Source: Planctomycetes bacterium UBA1135
Lineage (GTDB): Bacteria > Planctomycetota > UBA1135
Assembly (NCBI GenBank): GCA_002311925.1
Contig: DCAK01000114.1
Location: 1,157-9,017 of the forward strand
Length of the DNA: 7,861 bases
Direction of reading: 5' to 3'
Made by a program: the position numbers and the translations under genes. The notes beneath the pieces are model-generated. The model searched no databases, had not been told where the DNA came from, and saw only the letters and a list, made by a program, of their open reading frames with translations. Positions 1 through 5,669 of the stretch are shown in pieces. The first letter of the stretch is position 1, and each line of letters begins with the position of its first letter.

Positions 1-1521
1 ATCGAATTCGACTACTGCTGCGTCCACGCATCCTTCGCCCTCCGCGACATGGGAGTGGAATCCATCATGGTGAATTCCAACCCTGAAACCGTTTCCACCG
101 ACTTCGACGTCAGCGACCGGCTCTATTTCGAACCCCTCACCCACGAGGACGTCCTCGCCATCTGCGAGCGGGAAAAACCCGAGGGGGTCATCGTCCAATA
201 CGGGGGGCAGACCCCTCTCAACCTGGCCCACGGCCTCCACGAGGCCGGCGTCCCAATCCTTGGGACCCCCGTCGAGGCCATCGACCGCGCCGAGGACCGC
301 GCCCAATTCTCGAAGATGCTCGACAAGCTGGGCCTCCGCCAACCCCCCAACGGAATCGCCACCAACCCGGATGAAGCGATTGAGATCGCGAACCAAATCG
401 GATTCCCAGTCCTCGTCCGGCCCTCCTACGTCCTCGGCGGCCGGGCCATGGAAATCGTCTACGACAACGCGGACCTCGAGCGGTACATGAAGGCGGCCGT
501 CGAAGCCTCCCCCAAGAAGCCCGTCCTCATCGACCGCTTTCTCGAGGACGCCATCGAGGTGGATGTGGATTCGGTCTCGGACGGAAACCAGGTCGTGGTC
601 TGCGCCGTGATGGAACACATCGAGGAGGCCGGCATCCACTCCGGCGACTCGACCTGCGTCATCCCCCCCATCTCCCTCTCCGATTCCCTGGTCGAGGAAA
701 TCAAGGTCGCCACCCGCGCGCTCGCCACCGAGCTCGGCGTCATCGGGCTGATGAACGTCCAATTCGCGGTCCGCGGCGACCTCGTCCATGTCCTCGAGGT
801 CAACCCGCGGGCATCCCGAACCGTCCCCTATGTCGCCAAGGCCACCGGCATCCCCTGGGCGCGCATCGCCACCATGGTCATGGCTGGAAAGACCCTGGAG
901 GAACTCGGCACCGAGGAACCCCCGCCCACCACCCACCTCGCCGTCAAGGCTCCGGCCTTCCCCTTCGCCCGCTTCCCAGGGGCACGAGCCGACCTCGGCC
1001 CCGAGATGCGGAGCACCGGCGAGGTCATGGGCATCGACCCCTCCTTCGGGATGGCCTTCGCCAAGGCCAGCGACGCCGCCGGCAGGACCCTCCCCACCGA
1101 GGGCCGGGTCTTCCTCTCCGTCAAGGATTCCGACAAGAGGCAGATGGTGATGACCGCCCGTTCCCTCACCGAGATGGGATTCACCCTGGTCGCCACCGGC
1201 GGCACCTACCAGGCCCTGCAACGGCACGGGATTCCCAGCGAGCGCGTGAACAAGGTCCACGAAGGGCGCCCCCATGTGGTCGACCTCATCAAGAACCGGG
1301 AGGTCGACCTCATCATCAACACCCCTCTCGGCAAGGTCACTCGCCACGACGATGGAATGATTCGGTCCGACGCCTACCAGGCGGGCATCCCCTGCATCAC
1401 GACCCTTTCCGCCGCGGCCGCCGCAGTCGAGGGCATCCAGGCCCTGCGACGGGGCGAGGCCGGAGTCGCCTCACTCCAGGAGCTCTTCCAGGATGCGGAA
1501 GTGATACTCTCCGAGGCCTAG
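1..1521 (+). CDS. carB: Carbamoyl-phosphate synthase large subunit, C-terminal half (5' truncated by window edge)
   Basis: The reading frame is open from base 1 to the TAG at 1519-1521, giving 506 residues. This matches roughly the last 47% of a full CarB (E. coli 1073 aa). CarB makes carbamoyl phosphate from bicarbonate, ATP and glutamine-derived ammonia for pyrimidine and arginine synthesis. The fragment opens with IEFDYCCVHASFALR, shortly before the second (carbamate-phosphorylating) ATP-grasp unit. It continues with VQYGGQTPLNLA, RPSYVLGGRAMEIVYD, MEHIEEAGIHSGDS and LEVNPRASRTVPYV, the nucleotide and metal-binding landmarks of that unit. LGPEMRSTGEVMG leads into the C-terminal MGS-like allosteric domain (about residues 370-500). 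Residues that bind UMP, IMP or ornithine effectors in E. coli appear conserved: the Lys of SDK, both Thr of ATGGT, the Lys of VNKVHEGRPH, and Asn and Thr of IINTP. Feedback control is therefore plausible. The promoter and any carA lie outside the window. Identity is very secure. Confidence 0.98.
   Translation: MEFDYCCVHASFALRDMGVESIMVNSNPETVSTDFDVSDRLYFEPLTHEDVLAICEREKPEGVIVQYGGQTPLNLAHGLHEAGVPILGTPVEAIDRAEDRAQFSKMLDKLGLRQPPNGIATNPDEAIEIANQIGFPVLVRPSYVLGGRAMEIVYDNADLERYMKAAVEASPKKPVLIDRFLEDAIEVDVDSVSDGNQVVVCAVMEHIEEAGIHSGDSTCVIPPISLSDSLVEEIKVATRALATELGVIGLMNVQFAVRGDLVHVLEVNPRASRTVPYVAKATGIPWARIATMVMAGKTLEELGTEEPPPTTHLAVKAPAFPFARFPGARADLGPEMRSTGEVMGIDPSFGMAFAKASDAAGRTLPTEGRVFLSVKDSDKRQMVMTARSLTEMGFTLVATGGTYQALQRHGIPSERVNKVHEGRPHVVDLIKNREVDLIINTPLGKVTRHDDGMIRSDAYQAGIPCITTLSAAAAAVEGIQALRRGEAGVASLQELFQDAEVILSEA
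1518..1521. other. Shared CTAG stop codons of convergent carB and murJ
   Basis: The palindrome CTAG supplies TAG for carB at 1519-1521 on the plus strand and TAG for murJ at 1520-1518 on the minus strand. It sits inside the larger palindrome CCTAGG (1517-1522). There is no intergenic room for a terminator, and I see no hairpin with a T-tract nearby, so the two transcripts probably run into each other's coding region. Confidence 0.9.
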
Positions 1522-3068
1522 GACCTGTTTCGAGCCAGGGTCCGGCGCAAATCCGCCCATTCCTCGGGCAGAATCCAGAGCGTCGCCATGACGGCCGCGC
1601 CGAGCCCTCCAACCACGCAAAGACCCAACCCCCACAACGTGGTCGTGCTTTCCCCGAGTTGCCCCTGGACGAGAAGGGTGGCCCCGCCCGCAGCCAGGCC
1701 CGGAACCAAGAGCCGGGGAAGACGCTTCAATCGGAAGGGAAGCCCCCACCGACTTCCTCGAGCCAGAAGGACGCACTGCAGGGTGATGGCGGCGGCGGTC
1801 GCGTAACCGGCCCCGGGCGCTCCCAATTTCGGGAGCAGGATGATGTCCAGAACCAGGTTCACGGGAATGGCCGCGGCAGCCGCCAAGGCTGGCCCCCGAA
1901 CATCCCCCCCGCTTTGGCGGGCCCTGGCCAGAAGGCCGGCCAGAGCGGCGGCGGGAAGACACCAAAGGTAGGCTCGGAGCGTGGAGGCCAACATTTCAGA
2001 AGCTTCCCCCGTGAATTGCCCGTGCTGGAAGAGAACCGTTACGGCTGGCAGGGCCAGGACGAAGAGGCCCACCCCCGCCGCGAAAACAAGGATGAGAGAG
2101 GATTCTCCGCCCCGCCGCAGGGCCACGGCCAGTTCATCGTCCCGGCCCTCGGCCGAAAGCCTCGAAAACAGAGGCATGACTCCCGTAGCCACCGAAATCA
2201 CCAGAAGGGCGAGCGGCAGATGGAGGAGGCGATTCGCGTAGAACGTGTAGGTGGTGGCGGAGGGGTCGACCAGCCAGCGAACCAGGGCATGGTCGAGGGC
2301 CAGATTCACCTGGACGGCGGCGAGCCCAAGCATGGCGGGAAGGAAATTGCGCAAGGCCGCGCGGACCGAACCGTCAGCCGGGGCGAAGGAGGGAAGCAGG
2401 GGCCAGCCGGCGGACCGGACCCCGGGGATTTGAACGGCCCACTGCAGAACCCCTCCCACGAGGATGGCCAGGCAGAGGAATTCCTCGGCGCCATCCCCAA
2501 GCCCGCCGGAAATCACGACCCATTGCAGCGCCCCTATCCAAACGAGGTTGAGCAGGGCGGGAGCCAGGGCCGGAAGACTGAAGCGACCGGATAAATGCTG
2601 CGGAGCGGCGGCGAGCGCTGTCAGGCAGATGGGCAGCACATAGGGGAAGAGAAGGGCCCCGAAGCGCAGGGCCTCGAGGTCATCCCCTGAAATTCCCGGG
2701 CCCAGAACGGAGGGAAGCAACAAGAGAACCGCTTCCCCCACCACGACCAAGCCCACCAAGCCCAACCCAAGCGCCCCCTGGAAGCGCGCGTACATCCGGC
2801 GGGCAGCCCTCTCGCCCTTTTTCTCCCGCGCGTGGGCCAAGGCGGGTTGAACCGCGGCGCTGACCGCCCCCTCGCCCATGAAACGCCTGAACATGTTGGG
2901 AACGACCCAGGCCATGAGGAAATTTCCGTGAGCAGCGGTCGCGCCCAGGGCGGAAGTCATGAAGATGTCCCGCGCCAGCCCCAGGACCCTCGAGACGAGG
3001 GTCCAGAGGGAGGTCACCAACATGCCCCTGACGGCTTGTTTCCCCTCGACTTTGCGGCTCTCATTCAT
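1518..3068 (-). CDS. murJ: Lipid II flippase MurJ (MOP superfamily, MviN)
   Basis: This is a 516-residue polytopic membrane protein from ATG 3068, close to E. coli MurJ (511 aa). MurJ moves lipid II across the inner membrane for peptidoglycan assembly. Family landmarks are SRVLGLARD, VPNMFRRFMGEGAVSAAVQPA, FPYVLPICL, LPALAPALLNLVWIG, GGVLQWAVQIP and FYANRLLHLPLALL. About 14 hydrophobic segments follow the MurJ pattern. Cavity arginines equivalent to E. coli R18, R24 and R270 are present. Two acidic positions are not: the Asp39 equivalent is Gly (codon 2927-2925), and the Asp before R270 is Asn (codon 2234-2232). The start is uncertain. ATG 3068 lacks a clear Shine-Dalgarno site. ATG 3023, ten residues before SRVLG, fits the short E. 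coli N terminus. The frame is also open upstream to GTG 3158 (AGGA nearby), but those extra 30 Arg/Gly-rich residues look non-conserved and would overlap the divergent gene. Its stop overlaps the carB stop. Confidence 0.96.
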   Translation of the reverse strand: MNESRKVEGKQAVRGMLVTSLWTLVSRVLGLARDIFMTSALGATAAHGNFLMAWVVPNMFRRFMGEGAVSAAVQPALAHAREKKGERAARRMYARFQGALGLGLVGLVVVGEAVLLLLPSVLGPGISGDDLEALRFGALLFPYVLPICLTALAAAPQHLSGRFSLPALAPALLNLVWIGALQWVVISGGLGDGAEEFLCLAILVGGVLQWAVQIPGVRSAGWPLLPSFAPADGSVRAALRNFLPAMLGLAAVQVNLALDHALVRWLVDPSATTYTFYANRLLHLPLALLVISVATGVMPLFSRLSAEGRDDELAVALRRGGESSLILVFAAGVGLFVLALPAVTVLFQHGQFTGEASEMLASTLRAYLWCLPAAALAGLLARARQSGGDVRGPALAAAAAIPVNLVLDIILLPKLGAPGAGYATAAAITLQCVLLARGSRWGLPFRLKRLPRLLVPGLAAGGATLLVQGQLGESTTTLWGLGLCVVGGLGAAVMATLWILPEEWADLRRTLARNRS

Positions 3069-3142
3069 GTCGGAGGGAGGGCCCCGGTCGCGGCCCCCCC
3101 GCTTGGCTATTCTCTTTCCCCGCCTCAGGCGGTGCGACCCGG
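3069..3142. promoter_or_regulatory. Divergent spacer between murJ and the transporter gene
   Basis: This is the only real intergenic stretch in the window and must hold, or lie close to, the promoters for both divergent genes. It is C/G-rich, with a run of seven C at 3094-3100. A weak plus-strand -10-like TATTCT lies at 3108-3113, but no matching -35 box is visible at the right distance. I cannot place either promoter firmly. The call rests on gene orientation rather than on motif quality. Confidence 0.4.
3120..3132. promoter_or_regulatory. Perfect inverted repeat CCGCCT-C-AGGCGG upstream of the transporter start
   Basis: Six-base arms flank one central base, ending 10 bases before ATG 3143. 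In RNA the left arm could pair with the right as a 5-bp stem with a UCA loop. The right arm AGGCGG is also the best Shine-Dalgarno-like sequence for ATG 3143, so a hairpin would cover it. As DNA it could instead be a dyad operator. In a GC-rich genome a 13-base palindrome of this kind can also arise by chance. Confidence 0.35.
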
Positions 3143-4525
3143 ATGCACGACCAGGCACACATTCCTGAAAGTATCTTCGGCATGGACCCCCTGTGGGTTG
3201 CAGCCGGGATTTTTTTCTTCGCCTACACCCTCATCATGGTGGAGAAGTTCAATCGGGCGGTCATCGCCATGCTCGCCGGAGCCACCATGCTCCTGCTCGG
3301 AATCGTGGACCAGAGCACCGCGATTTCACCTGAGGACCTGAACGTTATCGGCCTCCTCATCGGAATGATGGTCATCGTCGCGGTGGCCAGCCGCAGTGGG
3401 GTCTTCCAATACCTCGCCATCTGGTCGGCGAAGAAGGTCAAGGCGAAACCGTGGGGCATCCTGGTGATGCTTTCCATCATCACCGCGGTGCTGTCCGCCT
3501 GCCTGGACAACGTCACCACCGTCCTGCTCATCGTCCCGGTCACCCTGGCCATCACCCGAGAAATGGAAATCGAGCCCTATCCATTTCTATTCGCCGAGAT
3601 TCTCTTCTCCAACATCGGCGGCACGGCGACCCTCATCGGCGACCCTCCCAACATTCTCATCGGCTCCCTGGTCCCCCACATCACCTTCAACGACTTCCTG
3701 GTTCATGTGGCGCCTATCGTCCCGGTCATCATGGTCGCCACCTTCGTGCCCCTGTGGTTGGTTTGGGGAAGGCGGCTGACCGCCTCACCTGAAGCCCAAG
3801 CCCGTGTCCTTGCCATGGACGAGCGGGAATGCCTCAAAAGGCCCCGCCTCCTGAAGAAATCACTCGCCGTCCTGGCCGCCGTCCTGGCCGGATTCACAAT
3901 CGCCCACCCCTTCGGAATCCAAACCGCCACGGTCGCCCTGACCGGCGCCGCCATCCTCCTCCTTCTCGACAACCTGGGGCGCAAGAGGGAGGACAAGGCC
4001 CACAATGTTCACGCCAGTTTCGGGGAAGTGGAATGGGTCACCATTTTCTTCTTCGTGGGCCTTTTCGTGATCGTCCACGGCCTGGAAAATGCCGGCGCCC
4101 TTAGCTTGCTGGCCGATCAGGTCGTGGCGCTCACGGCAACCGCTGAAACAGTCGACGAAGCCGCCGGCATTCTTGCCATCTCCGTCATATGGGTGTCGGC
4201 CATCGCCTCGACCATCCTCGACAACATTCCCTTCGTTGCCACGATGATTCCCACCCTCCAATCGGCCATGGACCAGATGGCGGAGTCGGGGACCATTCTG
4301 TCCCAAGCCCAGCAAAATGCGGTCTGGTGGTCGCTCTCCCTGGGCGCCTGCCTGGGCGGCAACGGCAGCCTGATAGGAGCCAGCGCAAACCTCATCACCG
4401 CGGGCATCGCCGAGAGGCAGGGCCACCCGATTCATTTCCTGAAGTTCATGCTGCACGCCTTCCCGCTGATGCTGATGTCGGTCGCCATCGCGTCCGTGTA
4501 TGTCTGGCTGCGCTACTTGAACTGA
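3143..4525 (+). CDS. ArsB/NhaD-type (OCA2/P-protein-like) ion transporter, substrate unknown
   Basis: This 460-residue inner-membrane protein has about 11-12 hydrophobic segments and belongs to the ion transporter superfamily that includes ArsB, NhaD and SLC13-like permeases. The evidence is a two-fold internal repeat. The first half has LDNVTT (121-126) and GGTATLIGDPPNIL (159-172). The second half has LDNIPF (359-364) and GGNGSLIGASANLI (405-418). These Asp-Asn and Gly-rich stretches form the broken helices and hairpins around the substrate site in this fold, and the sequence resembles the OCA2/P-protein branch more than true ArsB. A hydrophilic loop (about 210-240) follows the first half. 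Substrate could be Na+/H+, an anion or arsenite, and nothing nearby decides it: no arsR or arsC is present. The start is ATG 3143, with AGGCGG 10 bases upstream. ATG 3182 (residue 14), just before the first membrane helix, is a fair alternative. The 3' end overlaps the convergent haem gene by 13 bp. Confidence 0.86.
   Translation: MHDQAHIPESIFGMDPLWVAAGIFFFAYTLIMVEKFNRAVIAMLAGATMLLLGIVDQSTAISPEDLNVIGLLIGMMVIVAVASRSGVFQYLAIWSAKKVKAKPWGILVMLSIITAVLSACLDNVTTVLLIVPVTLAITREMEIEPYPFLFAEILFSNIGGTATLIGDPPNILIGSLVPHITFNDFLVHVAPIVPVIMVATFVPLWLVWGRRLTASPEAQARVLAMDERECLKRPRLLKKSLAVLAAVLAGFTIAHPFGIQTATVALTGAAILLLLDNLGRKREDKAHNVHASFGEVEWVTIFFFVGLFVIVHGLENAGALSLLADQVVALTATAETVDEAAGILAISVIWVSAIASTILDNIPFVATMIPTLQSAMDQMAESGTILSQAQQNAVWWSLSLGACLGGNGSLIGASANLITAGIAERQGHPIHFLKFMLHAFPLMLMSVAIASVYVWLRYLN
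4513..4525. other. 13-bp tail-to-tail overlap of the transporter and haem protein genes
   Basis: The transporter ends in TGA at 4523-4525, while the minus-strand haem protein ends in TAG at 4515-4513. The last four sense codons of each gene therefore lie largely on shared DNA (RYLN on plus, GQFK on minus). No intrinsic terminator with a T-tract is visible on either side. Confidence 0.88.
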
Positions 4526-5199
4526 CCCGCTTCGGTCTCGCGGACCAGGAAGCGCACCCGCACCGCCCCGCGCAAGCTCCCCAGTTCGAAACCCGTCGCC
4601 TGGTCGTCGGGATAGGCCTTGGCCAGTGCTTCCGAAACTCCAGGGCCGAGATCCGCCGGACCTCCGTGGCACTGCATACACAAGGGGGCCGTGTAGATGG
4701 GCATCAGGTAGGCGTATTCCATGCGGCCATCCGGCAGGTCACGGTATTCGCCAAGAGGGGCCGCGGGATTCTCCCCCCGGGTGCCCCGGGATGCTTTCAG
4801 CCAGGCCCGCTCCCAGGCGTCGGGTTCATTGGCAGGATTGCGAAGCCGAAGCGCCACGCGGCCGACCTCGACTCCCTTTTCTTCCGAAACTTCGGCCGCG
4901 ATACGGGAAGCGGCCTCGCCACAAACCCCAATGGAGGAAACGGCGTCCCCCTCTTCCAATGCGGCCATCAGTTCCCTCATCAACCCCCCCGCAAGGGCGA
5001 CGGCGGCGCCGTGGGCGAAGGGTGGAGCCTGGATGTCGGGAAGGCCTTCCTGCGCGGCCCGGGCGGTGGTCAGGGATGGGTTGAAGGAGTTGCGCCCGCT
5101 CAGAACCCGTTCGGTGCCGACAGTGCGAGCGCGAAAGCTCATGACCAGCACGACCGCAAGCCAAGCGATGACGAGGGCGACGAGCCGGCCGCGGGTCAT
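4513..5199 (-). CDS. Membrane-anchored haem c protein with DUF3365 / Tll0287-like domain
   Basis: The product is 228 residues from ATG 5199. This start is chosen because it forms an ATGA overlap with the yqeY stop, has GGAAGG seven bases upstream (5212-5207), and gives a classic N-terminal anchor (about residues 5-21, LVALVIAWLAVVLVMSF). The rest should face the periplasm. The single haem c attachment site CMQCH is at residues 174-178 (bases 4680-4666). DUF3365 hallmarks are GVCGEAASRIA, RNPANEPDAWE, YLMPIYTAPLCMQCHG and a final YPDDQATGFELGSLRGAVRV. The domain has a PAS-like fold in the cyanobacterial family member Tll0287 and usually acts as a redox or gas sensor. Here it stands alone without a kinase, cyclase or methyl-accepting output, so it may be an electron carrier or signal input for an unlinked partner. 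Cys93 is the candidate second axial ligand. It is the last visible gene of the gyrA-yqeY operon. Confidence 0.87.
   Translation of the reverse strand: MTRGRLVALVIAWLAVVLVMSFRARTVGTERVLSGRNSFNPSLTTARAAQEGLPDIQAPPFAHGAAVALAGGLMRELMAALEEGDAVSSIGVCGEAASRIAAEVSEEKGVEVGRVALRLRNPANEPDAWERAWLKASRGTRGENPAAPLGEYRDLPDGRMEYAYLMPIYTAPLCMQCHGGPADLGPGVSEALAKAYPDDQATGFELGSLRGAVRVRFLVRETEAGQFK
4666..4680 (-). other. Haem c attachment motif CxxCH (CMQCH)
   Basis: The minus-strand codons TGT ATG CAG TGC CAC encode Cys-Met-Gln-Cys-His, the standard site for covalent c-type haem attachment by the Ccm or Ccs machinery. It is the only such motif in the protein, so one haem is expected. It lies in the conserved DUF3365 setting PIYTAPLCMQCHGG. 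Confidence 0.9.
5196..5199 (-). promoter_or_regulatory. ATGA stop/start overlap, yqeY to haem protein
   Basis: ATG (5199-5197) of the haem protein shares bases with TGA (5198-5196) of yqeY. With GGAAGG at 5212-5207 this is a well-formed site for coupled re-initiation. It decides the haem gene's start over the open frame further upstream, which would run inside yqeY and place a charged Gly/Arg-rich extension before the membrane anchor. Confidence 0.88.
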
Positions 5200-5669
5200 C
5201 CCAGGGCCTTCCGCACGGCTTGGCTCACGGCCCCGCCATCCGCCCTTCCATCCACCTTGGGCAGAACGGCCTGCATGACCTTGCCCATGTCCGCCATCTC
5301 GCTCGCCCCGCATTCCTGCACGGCAGCGGCGACAAGGGAGTCGAGTTCCTCCTCGGACATGGCTGCGGGCAGGTAGCGGCCGATGACCTCGACCTCGGCC
5401 TCCTCCATCGCAGCGTGCTCCTCTCGGCCCCCTTCCCTGTACTGGGTGGCGGCCTCCTTGCGGCGCTTCACCGCCGAACGGAGAACCGCGATTTCGCCGG
5501 TTTCATCGAGCCTGGAAGCGGGATCCTCCCCCGCTTCACCACCGCCGCCCTTTTCGATTCCCGCATTGCGGAGGTCGGCCAGGATGGAACGCAGGACCCG
5601 CAGGCGATCCTTTTCGCCAGCCTTCATGGCCTCCTTCATGTCCTGGGCAAGGCGGTCGAGAAGGTTCAT
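5196..5669 (-). CDS. yqeY: GatB/YqeY domain protein
   Basis: This 157-residue soluble protein is near the usual YqeY length of about 150. YqeY resembles the C-terminal tail domain of the GatB subunit of tRNA-dependent amidotransferase. Its own role is not settled, and tRNA binding or a tRNA-linked function is the usual assumption. Family landmarks, in order, are LAQDMKEAMKAGEKDRLRVLRSI at the N terminus, AVKRRKEAATQYREGGR in the middle, EVEVIGRYLPAAMSEEEL, and the C-terminal GKVMQAVLPKVDGRADGGAVSQAVRKAL. A Gly/Glu-rich insertion (about residues 41-48) is the only departure from the typical pattern. Start ATG 5669 overlaps the gyrA stop as ATGA. The sequence before it is the A/G-rich lysine codons of the gyrA tail rather than a good Shine-Dalgarno site, so translation probably depends on ribosomes finishing gyrA. 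It overlaps the haem protein start at its other end. Confidence 0.94.
   Translation of the reverse strand: MNLLDRLAQDMKEAMKAGEKDRLRVLRSILADLRNAGIEKGGGGEAGEDPASRLDETGEIAVLRSAVKRRKEAATQYREGGREEHAAMEEAEVEVIGRYLPAAMSEEELDSLVAAAVQECGASEMADMGKVMQAVLPKVDGRADGGAVSQAVRKALG
5666..5669 (-). promoter_or_regulatory. ATGA stop/start overlap, gyrA to yqeY
   Basis: The yqeY ATG (5669-5667) overlaps the gyrA TGA (5668-5666). Immediately upstream on the coding strand are the gyrA lysine codons AAG AAA AAG AAA, purine-rich but not a strong ribosome site. This points to coupled translation of yqeY. Confidence 0.88.

Noticed and set aside
1462..1477. Inverted repeat GGAGT...ACTCC near the end of carB as a terminator
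   Set aside because: The stem is only five bases and no T-tract follows. It is within coding sequence and probably chance.
1659..2594. Long plus-strand open frame (311 codons) opposite murJ
   Set aside because: It is a Gly/Gln/Arg-rich low-complexity translation lying wholly antisense to a clear MurJ. Long antisense frames are expected in GC-rich DNA.
3860..4681. Minus-strand open frame of 273 codons opposite the transporter
   Set aside because: Antisense shadow with Gly/Asp/His-rich composition. The transporter on the plus strand has clear family motifs and internal repeats.
5200..5313. Upstream extension of the haem protein by 38 residues
   Set aside because: It would lie inside yqeY, is Gly/Arg-rich, and would place charged sequence before the N-terminal membrane anchor. 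The ATGA start with GGAAGG is far better.
4189..5376. Plus-strand open frame of 395 codons spanning the transporter end, the haem gene and part of yqeY
   Set aside because: It crosses three well-supported genes in other frames and shows no domain or membrane pattern of its own.
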